A stretch of DNA of 46,538 nt from CAZAFN01 sp964484795 (GTDB taxonomy: Bacteria > Pseudomonadota > Alphaproteobacteria > Methylaequorales > Methylaequoraceae): the NCBI GenBank assembly GCA_964484795.1, contig CAZAFN010000010.1:1-46538 (forward strand), written 5' to 3'. Positions 7,919 to 16,539 of this stretch are shown one piece after another (position 1 is the stretch's first letter; every line of letters begins with the position of its first letter). Under the pieces are notes generated by a model. It had not been told where the DNA came from and searched no databases. It saw only the letters and a program-made list of their open reading frames with translations. The position numbers and the translations under genes were made by a program.

Positions 7919-8391
7919 AACTTACAGCAAAAGGGAGAAGTGCTGTTACTGCATTAGTTGATTTGGCTATAAATTCCGGTGAAGGAAAGCCAGTTCCTTT
8001 ATCTGAAATTTCTAAAAGACAAAGCCTCTCAGTTCCTTTTCTTGAACAAATCTTTTTGTCTTTGAAAAACGTGGGGATTGTAAAAAGTGTCAGAGGTTCA
8101 TCAGGTGGCTACTTGTTTGCGCGTGAAACAAATGAGGTGATGGTTTTTGACGTAATTAATGCAATTGATGAGAAACTGAAGATTACAGGGTGTAATGGCA
8201 TAGATTTTGGCTGTGTGGCTCATAAAAAAAAGTCAAAATGTCTAACACATAACCTTTGGAATAAACTGACCCACCATATATCCGATTTTTTAAATTCAGT
8301 TTCTATTTATGATGTGATGATGAACAATTTTGATGTAATTTTATCTAAACAAAACCTGGAAAAATATGATAAAACTCACCAAATTAATTAA
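7915..8391 (+). CDS. iscR: Rrf2-family Fe-S regulator IscR
   Basis: A 158-residue transcription factor that senses Fe-S status by carrying a [2Fe-2S] cluster. The N-terminal winged helix (MKLTAKGRSAVTALVDLA, then LSVPFLEQIFLSL and VRGSSGGY) closely follows E. coli IscR. The cluster ligands are C93, C100 and C109 with H112 in CLTHNLW; the spacing between cysteines is slightly longer than in E. coli (92, 98, 104, 107). In E. coli, cluster-loaded IscR represses type-1 sites, and such a site lies at 7090-7114 upstream of this operon. This suggests autorepression. It overlaps cysE by four bases and precedes iscS by 26. Confidence 0.93.
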   Translation: MKLTAKGRSAVTALVDLAINSGEGKPVPLSEISKRQSLSVPFLEQIFLSLKNVGIVKSVRGSSGGYLFARETNEVMVFDVINAIDEKLKITGCNGIDFGCVAHKKKSKCLTHNLWNKLTHHISDFLNSVSIYDVMMNNFDVILSKQNLEKYDKTHQIN

Positions 8392-8417
8392 TGGATTAAT
8401 CGTTAAGGTTGAAATGA

Positions 8418-9629
8418 ATGGTTAAAAATATATATTTTGATTATCAGGCAACAACACCAGTCGACCCTCGGGTGTTGAAAAAAATGCTCCCTTTTTTTGG
8501 TGAGGTTTATGGAAACCCTCACTCTAGAAATCATTCTTATGGTTGGGAAGCAGAGCAAGCTGTTGAAATGGCTAGGGAAAATGTTGCTGAAATTATTTCT
8601 GCAAACCCTAAAGAAATCATTTTTACTTCTGGTGCAACAGAATCTAATAATTTAGCAATTAAAGGGGTGGCTGAATTTTATGGTGATAAAAAAAAACATA
8701 TTATTACTTGTGTTACAGAGCATAAATGTGTTCTTGAATCCTGCAGACACTTGTCTGAGAAGGGATTTGACATAACTTATCTTCCCGTAAATAGTGATGG
8801 ATTAATAGATTTGAAAAAACTTGAAGATTCCATGAATGAAAACACTTTGCTTGTTTCCATCATGGGAGTTCACAATGAAATTGGTGTTATACAACCACTA
8901 AAAAAAATTGGAGAAATTTGCAGGAAAAAGGATGTTTTTTTTCACACAGATTGTGCTCAGGCAGTGGGAAAAATTCCTTTAGATGTAAATATGATGAATA
9001 TTGATTTGATGAGTATTTCTGGTCATAAGATTTATGGCCCAAAAGGAGTTGGAGCATTATATATAAGGCGAAAACCAAGGGTTAGAATCTCAGCTATGAT
9101 GAGTGGTGGAGGTCAAGAAAGAGGTATGAGATCTGGCACACTTTCACCAGCTCTATGTGTAGGTTTGGGTGAGGCATGTAGAATTTACATAAATGAAATG
9201 AAAGATGAAAATCTTAGACTAAATAAACTTAAGAATATGATGCTTGATGGAATAAGGAGTGCTTGTGCTGAAATATATATAAATGGATCAGAGACACAAA
9301 GAGTTCCTGGAAATTTAAATATAAGCTTTGCATATGTTGAAGGTGAATCATTAATGATGGGAATAAAAGATTTAGCAGTTTCATCTGGCTCGGCATGCAC
9401 CTCGGCATCACTAGAACCTTCCTATGTACTAAAGGCTCTAGGAGTGGAAGAAGAATTGGCACATACTAGTCTTAGAATAGGTTTGGGAAGATTTACGACT
9501 GAAAAGGATATTAACACTGCGGTTCAGAAAATTGTTAAAGAAGTAAAAAGGCTTCGGTCATTGAGTCCATTGTGGGAAATGGCCCAAGAGGGAATTGACA
9601 TAAGTAAAATTCAGTGGGCTGCTCACTGA
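8418..9629 (+). CDS. iscS: Cysteine desulfurase IscS
   Basis: A PLP enzyme of 403 residues, matching E. coli IscS (404). It removes sulfur from cysteine as an enzyme persulfide and hands it to IscU, and to tRNA-thiolating enzymes such as MnmA. The PLP lysine is K204 in SGHKIYGPKG. The catalytic cysteine is C327 in SSGSACTSA, on the long mobile loop typical of group I desulfurases. The C-terminus, SPLWEMAQEGIDISKIQWAAH with its closing W-A-x-H, is the conserved IscS tail. Starts at ATG 8418; an overlapping ATG at 8414 runs into a stop at once. Confidence 0.97.
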   Translation: MVKNIYFDYQATTPVDPRVLKKMLPFFGEVYGNPHSRNHSYGWEAEQAVEMARENVAEIISANPKEIIFTSGATESNNLAIKGVAEFYGDKKKHIITCVTEHKCVLESCRHLSEKGFDITYLPVNSDGLIDLKKLEDSMNENTLLVSIMGVHNEIGVIQPLKKIGEICRKKDVFFHTDCAQAVGKIPLDVNMMNIDLMSISGHKIYGPKGVGALYIRRKPRVRISAMMSGGGQERGMRSGTLSPALCVGLGEACRIYINEMKDENLRLNKLKNMMLDGIRSACAEIYINGSETQRVPGNLNISFAYVEGESLMMGIKDLAVSSGSACTSASLEPSYVLKALGVEEELAHTSLRIGLGRFTTEKDINTAVQKIVKEVKRLRSLSPLWEMAQEGIDISKIQWAAH

Positions 9630-9640
9630 TAATTAAATTA

Positions 9641-9649
9641 AAAGGAGGT
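9641..9649 (+). promoter_or_regulatory. Strong ribosome-binding site of iscU
   Basis: The sequence AAAGGAGGT is a near-perfect complement of the 16S 3' end, 7 bases before the iscU ATG at 9657. It is much stronger than most start regions in this window and may raise scaffold-protein output within the operon. Confidence 0.8.
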
Positions 9650-9656
9650 TACGCTT

Positions 9657-10040
9657 ATGACATATAGTAAAAAATTATTGGATCATTACGAGAATCCAAA
9701 AAATGTAGGTTCTTTAGACAAAGAATCAAAAGATGTGGGCACTGGTCTTGTAGGAGCGCCTGCATGTGGAGATGTAATGAAACTACAGATCAAAGTGAAT
9801 GATTCGGGAATCATTGAAGAAGCCAAATTTAAGACATTTGGTTGTGGTTCTGCAATTGCATCTAGTTCATTAATAACTGAATGGGTAAAAGGAAAAAAGA
9901 TAGATGAAGCTAATTCCATAAAAAATACTGAAATAGCAAATCATTTGGCTCTTCCTCCGGTTAAAATTCATTGTTCAGTGCTCGCTGAAGATGCCATTAA
10001 AGCTGCAATTTCTGATTACAAGCAAAAAAATCAGAAATGA
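9657..10040 (+). CDS. iscU: Fe-S cluster scaffold protein IscU
   Basis: A 127-residue scaffold on which IscS-derived sulfur and iron form a [2Fe-2S] cluster. The three ligands are C37 in GAPACGD, C63 in TFGCGSAIASSS and C106 in KIHCSVLAED, with D39 also conserved. The LPPVK peptide at residues 99-103, the recognition site of the HscA chaperone, is intact, agreeing with the hscBA genes downstream. Length and motif spacing match E. coli IscU almost exactly. It overlaps iscA by ATGA and follows iscS after 27 bases. Confidence 0.97.
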   Translation: MTYSKKLLDHYENPKNVGSLDKESKDVGTGLVGAPACGDVMKLQIKVNDSGIIEEAKFKTFGCGSAIASSSLITEWVKGKKIDEANSIKNTEIANHLALPPVKIHCSVLAEDAIKAAISDYKQKNQK

Positions 10041-10360
10041 TTACAGTAACTGCTAGTGCCTTGAAGCATTTAAGAGAACTTATTTCAGCTAGAGAAAGCA
10101 GGCCTAAAGGCATAAGAGTAGGGATTACAACAAAGGGTTGCTCTGGAATGTCATATTCACTTGAATATGTAGATGAGTTTATAGAGGGTGATGAAACCTT
10201 TGATTTTGAAGATGTTAAAATTTTTGTAGACCCAAAAGCTTCACTTTTTTTGATAGGAACTCAAATGGACTATGTTAAAGGTGAATTAGAATCAGGTTTT
10301 AAATTCATTAACCCAAATGAAAAAGGCAGATGTGGTTGTGGAGAATCATTCCACGTCTAA
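10037..10360 (+). CDS. iscA: A-type Fe-S carrier IscA
   Basis: A 107-residue HesB/IscA-family carrier that receives clusters from IscU and passes them, often as [4Fe-4S], to target enzymes. The three conserved cysteines are C35 in TTKGCSGMSY and C99/C101 in GRCGCGESF. The size equals E. coli IscA. The ATG overlaps the iscU stop. Confidence 0.95.
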   Translation: MITVTASALKHLRELISARESRPKGIRVGITTKGCSGMSYSLEYVDEFIEGDETFDFEDVKIFVDPKASLFLIGTQMDYVKGELESGFKFINPNEKGRCGCGESFHV

Positions 10361-10369
10361 ATTGGTTTG

Positions 10370-10951
10370 ATGAAAAATCAAAAACAGAAAAATTGCTGGC
10401 ACTGCAATGAAACCAATGATTACAAAAGTTTTTTTTGCAAAAATTGCAAAAAAATCCAAGAACCAATCGATGTAAATGAATATGATCTGTTTGATCTCGA
10501 AAAAAAATATATAATAAACTTAATTTTACTTGAAAAGAAATACCTTGATTTACAATCACTGTTACATCCAGACAAATTTATAAATACTACAGAACAAGAA
10601 AAAAATTTTTCAATGATTCATTCGTCTAAGATTAATGGAGCATACAATTCCTTGATCGATAATATATCTAGAGCAAATATTTTGTTAAAAATTTTGGGGT
10701 ATAAAGAAAATTCTGATGAAAAATCCTTTGATGATCATTCAGTTTTAGAGGAAATTATGGATTTACAAAACCAATGCTTGTTAGCGGAAGAGTTTGAAAA
10801 GAAATCAAAAATTATTGCAGAGATTAAATCAAAGATCTCAGAAACTTTAAATGACATTGATCATTCCTTTAAATCTAAATCTCTCAGTGCAGCTAATAGA
10901 TTAAACATTAAATTATCTTACCTAGAGAAAATGAATAAAAGTTTGAAATAA
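10370..10951 (+). CDS. hscB: J-domain co-chaperone HscB/Hsc20 with N-terminal zinc-ribbon
   Basis: This co-chaperone delivers IscU to HscA and stimulates its ATPase. In the 193-residue product the J-domain HPD is at 66-68 in LLHPDKF, and the C-terminal helical bundle that binds IscU follows (about 115-193). Unusually, residues 9-26 hold two C-x2-C pairs (C9/C12 and C23/C26, WHCN and CKNC), an N-terminal C4 metal site. E. coli HscB lacks this, whereas human mitochondrial HSC20 has it in the same position. The start is ATG 10370; a TTG three bases earlier would add only Met. It lies in the canonical place between iscA and hscA. Confidence 0.92.
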   Translation: MKNQKQKNCWHCNETNDYKSFFCKNCKKIQEPIDVNEYDLFDLEKKYIINLILLEKKYLDLQSLLHPDKFINTTEQEKNFSMIHSSKINGAYNSLIDNISRANILLKILGYKENSDEKSFDDHSVLEEIMDLQNQCLLAEEFEKKSKIIAEIKSKISETLNDIDHSFKSKSLSAANRLNIKLSYLEKMNKSLK

Positions 10952-10962
10952 TTCTTGGGCTT

Positions 10963-12756
10963 ATGAATTTAATTACAATTAATGAACCAAAAAAGAAAAG
11001 AGTTGATGATATTGTTCCTTGCATTGGAATTGATTTTGGAACAACCAATTCTGTTTGTTCAATAAAGAAAAAAGAAAAGATTATTTGTATTGAAGATGAC
11101 TTAAAATACAAGCTCATTCCCTCGATAGTATTATACGAAAAAAATAAGAAATACGTAGGAAATAAAGCTTTAAACAAGAAAAGTTTTCTTAGCTCAGTGT
11201 TCTCTGTTAAAAGATTTTTCACTAAGAATCCTGATGAGAAAATTTTTATTAATGAAAATGATCAAAGAGTTTCAGCGATTGAAGTTTCAAAGGAAATTTT
11301 TATGCATTTAAAAGAAAATTGTGACAAATTTTTAAAGCAGAAAATTTATGATTGCGTGCTTACAGTTCCTGCATATTATGATGAGAAAGCAAGATCTGGA
11401 ATTATGAAATCAGCATTTATGGCTGGTTTCAATGTTAAAAGATTAATAAATGAGCCAACTGCTGCAGCTTTTGCTTATGGACTACAAAAAAAAAAAAGGG
11501 GGAATTTTTTTGTTTTTGACCTAGGAGGAGGAACATTTGATGTATCAATATTAAAGCTTTCAGATGGTATTTTTAAAGTTATTGGTTCTGGTGGAGATCC
11601 TAATCTAGGTGGAGATGATTTTGATGAATTGTTTGCAAATTCAATACTAAAAAAATACTTCCAGATGTCCATTCAAGATTTATCTAATAACGAAAAAGTA
11701 GCAATTATAAAAAAATGTAGAAGTTTTAAAGAAGACCTTATTGATAAAGATGAATTCAATTCTCAATTAACCGTAAAAAAAATAATGAAAGATATTTCAA
11801 TTAAAACTTCAATGTTGAATGAATCAATTGATGATTTAGTAAATAAAACCATTGATATATCAAGTGATTTATTAAATGAATGTGAGCTTGATGTGAATGA
11901 GATTGATGGTTTTATTCTAGTTGGTGGTTCAACAAGATTAAGGTGCGTAAATGAAAAAATTAAAGAAAAATTTCATACACAAATTTTTAATGATGTTGAT
12001 CCTGATCTAGTGGTTTCTCATGGTGCTGCACTTCATGGTTACGAATTATTAAATGGTTCACAAAATTTATTACTTGATGTAACTCCTCTTTCACTTGGAA
12101 TTGAGACTATGGGAGGTTTGATGGAACGAATTATTGCCAGGAATACCTCGATTCCAGTAATTAAAGAACAAACTTTTACAACCCATGAGAACGGACAAAC
12201 TTCGATTAAAATAACAATTTTGCAAGGAGAAAGAGACACCTCTGAAAATAATAGATGTTTAGGAGAATTTATTCTTTCTGGACTAGAACCTAAGCCTGCT
12301 GGTATTCCAAGAATCAAAGTAAGCTTTTCTTTGGATGTTGATGGTATTTTATTTGTATCAGCTGTTGACGAATCATCAGGAAAGCAAAGTAATTTGGTAA
12401 TCAAAACAAGTGATAGTTTAGATGTGGCTGAAATGAGAGCCATTGTTGAATCAAGTATTGCTAATGCCAAAAGTGATGTTAATCAACGAATGATCATTGA
12501 ATCTAAGATTAAAGCTACCAAATTTTTAAACGAGATTGCTAGTGTTAGGAATGAATTAAATTTGTTGTGCTCTAAAAAAGAAATAGAAAAGATAAATAGA
12601 ATGATTAATATGCTTAAAAAAGAGTTAAATTCTAATGATGTAGACAAAATCAATCATTTGATTGATCAATTAAATGAAAGTACTAAACAGTTTGCAGAAA
12701 AAAGAATTGACAAAAGTTTTTCTAGCCTAGTAGGCGAAGAAATTGGTGGGGTGTAA
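10963..12756 (+). CDS. hscA: Hsp70-family Fe-S chaperone HscA
   Basis: A 597-residue Hsp70 specialised for IscU, close to the 616 of E. coli HscA. The ATPase domain shows GIDFGTTNSV (phosphate 1), EPTAAAFAYGL, DLGGGTFDVS (phosphate 2) and LVGGSTR (adenosine loop). The substrate domain starts after DVTPLSLGIETMGG at about residue 370. The tail is Lys/Asn-rich and helical. It would use ATP to release the IscU cluster from its LPPVK-bound state. It lies directly between hscB and fdx, with gaps of 11 and 5 bases. Confidence 0.95.
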   Translation: MNLITINEPKKKRVDDIVPCIGIDFGTTNSVCSIKKKEKIICIEDDLKYKLIPSIVLYEKNKKYVGNKALNKKSFLSSVFSVKRFFTKNPDEKIFINENDQRVSAIEVSKEIFMHLKENCDKFLKQKIYDCVLTVPAYYDEKARSGIMKSAFMAGFNVKRLINEPTAAAFAYGLQKKKRGNFFVFDLGGGTFDVSILKLSDGIFKVIGSGGDPNLGGDDFDELFANSILKKYFQMSIQDLSNNEKVAIIKKCRSFKEDLIDKDEFNSQLTVKKIMKDISIKTSMLNESIDDLVNKTIDISSDLLNECELDVNEIDGFILVGGSTRLRCVNEKIKEKFHTQIFNDVDPDLVVSHGAALHGYELLNGSQNLLLDVTPLSLGIETMGGLMERIIARNTSIPVIKEQTFTTHENGQTSIKITILQGERDTSENNRCLGEFILSGLEPKPAGIPRIKVSFSLDVDGILFVSAVDESSGKQSNLVIKTSDSLDVAEMRAIVESSIANAKSDVNQRMIIESKIKATKFLNEIASVRNELNLLCSKKEIEKINRMINMLKKELNSNDVDKINHLIDQLNESTKQFAEKRIDKSFSSLVGEEIGGV

Positions 12757-12761
12757 AGGTT

Positions 12762-13103
12762 ATGACTAAGATTACGTTTATTGAATCTAATGGGGAAGAG
12801 AAAACCATTGAAGCACAAAATGGTTTGTCACTTTTGGAAGTGGCACATAATAATGGAATTGACCTTGAAGGTGCCTGTGAAGGATCATTAGCCTGTTCTA
12901 CTTGCCATGTCATTGTTGAGAAAAAATTTTTTGATCAATTACCTGAACCTTCAGAAGAAGAGGAAGATATGCTTGATCTTGCGTGGGGCTTGACGCATAC
13001 ATCTAGGCTTGGTTGTCAAATTATAATTAATGAAAAGCTTGATGGTCTGAAAGTTAAGATACCATCAGGCACAAGAAATATGAGCGTTGAAGATGGGAAT
13101 TAA
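12762..13103 (+). CDS. fdx: ISC-type [2Fe-2S] ferredoxin
   Basis: A 113-residue adrenodoxin-like ferredoxin. The cluster ligands are C39, C45 and C48 (ACEGSLACSTCH) and C85 (RLGCQI), with the C-x5-C-x2-C spacing of the ISC ferredoxin. It supplies electrons to sulfur reduction on IscU and to cluster fusion. The acidic stretch EPSEEEEDM is the usual partner-binding helix. Starts at ATG 12762; the 3' end overlaps iscX by 11 bases. Confidence 0.95.
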   Translation: MTKITFIESNGEEKTIEAQNGLSLLEVAHNNGIDLEGACEGSLACSTCHVIVEKKFFDQLPEPSEEEEDMLDLAWGLTHTSRLGCQIIINEKLDGLKVKIPSGTRNMSVEDGN

Positions 13104-13293
13104 ATGGACAGATTCTAGGGATATTGCAATTTTACTTGAGGAAAGTTATCCAGACAAAGACAACATAAATTTACGATTTACAGATTTGCATAATTGGGTT
13201 GTTAATCTAGAGGGTTTTGATGATGATCCAAATGCATCAAATGAAAAAATTCTTGAGGCTATTCAGATGGCTTGGATTGATGAAAGGGATTGA
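13093..13293 (+). CDS. iscX: IscX, Fe-S assembly modulator
   Basis: A 66-residue acidic protein aligning along its full length with E. coli IscX, including GIKWTDSRDI at the start, RFTDLHNWV in the middle and DDDPNASNEKILEAI at the end. IscX binds IscS and iron and slows or tunes cluster assembly. ATG 13093 gives the exact family length; an in-frame TTG at 13087 would add only two residues. It overlaps fdx by 11 bases and mnmA by one to four. Confidence 0.95.
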   Translation: MGIKWTDSRDIAILLEESYPDKDNINLRFTDLHNWVVNLEGFDDDPNASNEKILEAIQMAWIDERD

Positions 13294-14447
13294 TGAACAT
13301 TGATTATCAAAACTTTGTAAAGAAAAACAATCTTCCTGCATTAGGTTCAAAAGTAGTTGTGGCAATGTCTGGTGGAGTTGATTCATCAGTAACTGCGGCA
13401 ATTCTTCAGAAAGCTGGTTATGAAGTCATTGGTGTTACAATGCAGTTGTACGAGGCCAAAAGTAAAAAGAACCCCAAAACATGTTGTTCAGGGGTGGATA
13501 TTGCTGATGCAAGAGAGGTTTCCAAAAAATTAGGAATAAAGCATTACGTAATCAACTACAAGAGTAGATTTAGGGAAGCAGTAATTGATGATTTTGTTGA
13601 TAGTTATTTAAATGGTGAAACGCCAATTCCTTGCATTAGATGCAATCAAACAGTTAAATTTACGGATTTAATTGATTTTACTAAGTCACTGAATTGCTCG
13701 GTTTTGGCAACTGGACATTATGTTAAGAGAGTGGAAAAGAAAAATGTGATCAATTTGTATCAAGCAGAAGATAAGTTTAAAGATCAAAGTTACTTCTTGT
13801 TTTCAACAACTCAAGAGCAGTTGAAAATCTTAAGATTTCCTTTGGGTCATTATTCCAAAACTCAAATTAGAGAATTTGCAGTTTTTTTTGATTTGAAAGT
13901 TGCTCAAAAAGCAGATAGTCAGGACATTTGCTTCATACCCGATGGAAATTATAGAAAGTTTATTAAAAAACAGAACCCTGATTCATTTAAAGAAGGATTG
14001 ATTGAAACTTTTAATGGTGAAATTGTTGGCACACATAATGGAATTTTAGATTATACAATTGGTCAGAGAAGAGGAATTGGAGTAGGGGGGGTGAAGGGAA
14101 AAACAAATCAGAAACCAATGTATGTTCTAAATATTGATAGGGGTGAAAATAAAATTGTTGTTGGACCAAAGGAAAAATTATCTAAATATTATTTTTACAT
14201 AAAAGATTTAAATTTCTTTGCGAATAAATTTCCAATTAGATCATTTAAAGCTTACATAAAGATTCGTTCTGGTCAAAAGCTCACTTCCGCAAAAGTTAAA
14301 ATATCTAAAAAAGACAATAATTTAGGCACTGTTGAACTATTTGAACCTGAATTTGGCGTGGCTCCAGGTCAAGCATGTGTTTTTTATGATAATTACAAAA
14401 AATTAATTGGTGGAGGTTGGATATATTCAGGTGAGAAAATTATTTAA
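13293..14447 (+). CDS. mnmA: tRNA 2-thiouridylase MnmA
   Basis: Installs the 2-thio group on U34 of tRNA-Lys, -Glu and -Gln, using sulfur that starts at IscS. The 384-residue product has the PP-loop ATP site AMSGGVDSS (24-32). The two catalytic cysteines are C117 in PCIRCNQTVKF and about C213 in DSQDICFIPDG. GQRRGIGVGG and the C-terminal GQACVFY beta-barrel are conserved. ATG 13293 overlaps the iscX stop as ATGA; a TTG at 13290 is the alternative. Being last in the ISC operon links tRNA thiolation to Fe-S status. Its 3' end overlaps the convergent aminotransferase gene by 8 bases. Confidence 0.93.
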   Translation: MNIDYQNFVKKNNLPALGSKVVVAMSGGVDSSVTAAILQKAGYEVIGVTMQLYEAKSKKNPKTCCSGVDIADAREVSKKLGIKHYVINYKSRFREAVIDDFVDSYLNGETPIPCIRCNQTVKFTDLIDFTKSLNCSVLATGHYVKRVEKKNVINLYQAEDKFKDQSYFLFSTTQEQLKILRFPLGHYSKTQIREFAVFFDLKVAQKADSQDICFIPDGNYRKFIKKQNPDSFKEGLIETFNGEIVGTHNGILDYTIGQRRGIGVGGVKGKTNQKPMYVLNIDRGENKIVVGPKEKLSKYYFYIKDLNFFANKFPIRSFKAYIKIRSGQKLTSAKVKISKKDNNLGTVELFEPEFGVAPGQACVFYDNYKKLIGGGWIYSGEKII

Positions 14448-15573
14448 TTTTTTTTGTAAAATTATTGATACACGAAACTAAATAGTCTACCTCTTTTTTT
14501 TTATTAAAGTAATGAAATGAAACCCTGACGATATCATTGATTTTTTTTTTTTTAAAATAATGAGTCGAGGTTTGAAAAGTTGAAACAGATGTTATCATTT
14601 TTTTTTGTTTTAAGAAAGAATATATGCCGTGAGATGCTTTTCCTTTTATTGAAAAAGTATTAATACCTGATATTAATTTATCATTTTCATAAATGATCAC
14701 AAAGGGATTAGTCGACATTTTTTTCCTAAAATATTTACTTAAATTTTTTATTTTTAACTCTATTTTTTTGTGACCAAGGTTATTAAATTTTTCAATAGCT
14801 TTTGAAAGACCAATTTTTAACGAAGGCGAATATTCGAATGTCTCAAATATATTTTCATTATTAATAATTGAAAGATTTCTGCCAATTATTTTTGATTTGG
14901 TTGTGTCAATTATTTTAGGAGTAATTTTTTTTTGAATAGAATCTTTTATATAAATTAACCCTGTTCCTCTTGGTCCTCGTAAATACTTCCTTCCAGAACA
15001 TACAAGAGCATCACACATATTTTTTTTTACATTCAATTTTAAATGACCAGCTGATTGACATGCATCAATAAAAAAAATGATGTTAGAGTTTATTTTTTTT
15101 ATAAATCTTCCAAGTTTTTCTATATCAAGAATGTTTCCACATTGTGAGGCAATATGACAGACAGCAACTAAAGCTGTATATCCATCTATTTTTTCTTTTA
15201 AGTCTTCGAATGAAATTTCACCATTTTCCTTGAGTTTACTGACCCTTACATTAAAATTATTGTTGATTAGACTTATGTAATTGCTTCCATATTCATTATC
15301 AAAAATGACTACATTAGATTTTTTTTTTGTAGTTAAAGAATTAATAAATAAATTCCATCCATATGTAGAGCTTTGCAAAAAAGATATTTCTTTAGGTTTA
15401 CAATTTAGAAGCTTTGCAGCATTGAAATAAAAATTGTCTAAAATTTTTTTTTTTTCTTGCTCGATGTAGTATCCAGATATTTCTGTCTCAAGTTTTAGAT
15501 ATTTAGAAATTTCATTTTTAGTTGATTGTTCTAAGAGACTTGCACCTGCATTGTTAAAATTTATAAAATTCAA
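14440..15573 (-). CDS. Class V PLP aminotransferase/C-S lyase of the ergothioneine operon (EgtE-like)
   Basis: A 377-residue fold-type I PLP protein of the cysteine desulfurase/EgtE class. It opens with INFNNAGAS, has the cofactor Asp/Gln in FIDACQSAGH, and the PLP lysine in CSGRKYLRGPRGTG. There is no catalytic-cysteine loop like that of IscS. EgtE cleaves the C-S bond of the sulfoxide intermediate to release ergothioneine. That role is inferred from its place as third gene after egtB and egtD. The start is a TTG at 15573 overlapping the egtD stop (TTGA), which fits the conserved N-terminus. It is very AT-rich with many Lys/Asn/Ile codons. Confidence 0.75.
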   Translation of the reverse strand: MNFINFNNAGASLLEQSTKNEISKYLKLETEISGYYIEQEKKKILDNFYFNAAKLLNCKPKEISFLQSSTYGWNLFINSLTTKKKSNVVIFDNEYGSNYISLINNNFNVRVSKLKENGEISFEDLKEKIDGYTALVAVCHIASQCGNILDIEKLGRFIKKINSNIIFFIDACQSAGHLKLNVKKNMCDALVCSGRKYLRGPRGTGLIYIKDSIQKKITPKIIDTTKSKIIGRNLSIINNENIFETFEYSPSLKIGLSKAIEKFNNLGHKKIELKIKNLSKYFRKKMSTNPFVIIYENDKLISGINTFSIKGKASHGIYSFLKQKKMITSVSTFQTSTHYFKKKKINDIVRVSFHYFNKKKEVDYLVSCINNFTKKIK

Positions 15574-16539
15574 TTATCTATTACCTTTAAGAAAAAAATA
15601 CCGAAGTATTTTTTTTGATCTGTTAAAAAATCAATTTTTTTATACCCAGATGATAGTGCTAATTTTTCAAACTCGTCGGAAGTATATTTATGAGAGTTTT
15701 CAGTATGTATACTTTCTCCTTTTAGTATTTTTAAATCATAGTCTTTTAATGATATATTTTGATTTTGTATGCTAATTAAGTGCATCTCAATTCTTTTTTT
15801 TTTCGTTAAAATAAGCTTTATGTTTGAAATTTTTAACATTAAATTTACTACCAACTTTATTATTTATTCCGTTCAAAATATTTTTATTAAATTTAGCGGT
15901 AATGCCTTTCGAATCGTTATAGGCTTTTTCCATAATTTTTTTATCTTTTCTTAAATCAACACCAATTATTAAAAAACTATCTTTTCCAAGAATTTTTTTA
16001 AAGCCTATCAGTAATTTTTTTGCATCATTTTCAGAAAAATTACCGATAGTAGATCCTGGAAAAAAACCAATTTTTTGCGAATTGTCATTTATGATTTTTC
16101 TTATAGATCCTAATTGATACAAATCTGCACAAATTGCTTTTACGCTGAGCTTAGGATATTTTTTTGCTATTTCTTTTGCATTAACCAATAAAAAATCATA
16201 ACTAATATCAATAGAAATATACTCTTTAGGGTTGTTGAGAGCATTCAAAAGCTTTTTTATTTTTTTATTTGAGCCACTTCCAAACTCAATGATTGAGGCA
16301 TTAGATGGTAAATTATTTTTAAAAGTGTATTTTTGGCTTTCAATAATTTCAATTTCTGCCCTAGTTGGATAATACTCTTTAAGTTCTGAAATCATACCGA
16401 ATAATTTGGAACCTTTTTCATCATAAAAGTGCTTAGAATTAATTTTTTTTTGTTCAGAGTTTTTTAAATCAGAAATTATTTCGTTATCGTCTTCCTGATC
16501 ATCTTCTCTAAAGTTATATATATTTAAATTTTCAATCAT
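15570..16539 (-). pseudogene. egtD: Histidine N-alpha-methyltransferase EgtD, split by a frameshift in an A10 run
   Basis: EgtD makes hercynine (trimethylhistidine) from histidine and SAM. The first frame (ATG 16539 down to TGA at 15787) carries FYDEKGSKLFGMISELKEYYPTR, the SAM loop IEFGSGSNKK and FFPGSTIGNFS. It then stops three codons after an A-run on the coding strand (T10 at 15794-15803). The missing end, beginning RIEMHLIS and including ESIHTENSHKYT, continues in another frame to TGA at 15570. Nine or twelve As would restore the frame; twelve fits the family length (NEKKKRIEMH). It overlaps egtB by ATGA and the next gene by TTGA. Assembly error, true decay or transcriptional slippage are all possible. 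Confidence 0.88.

Noticed and set aside
12039..12470. A 143-codon frame antisense to hscA
   Set aside because: hscA motifs are unmistakable on the plus strand and the antisense product resembles nothing.
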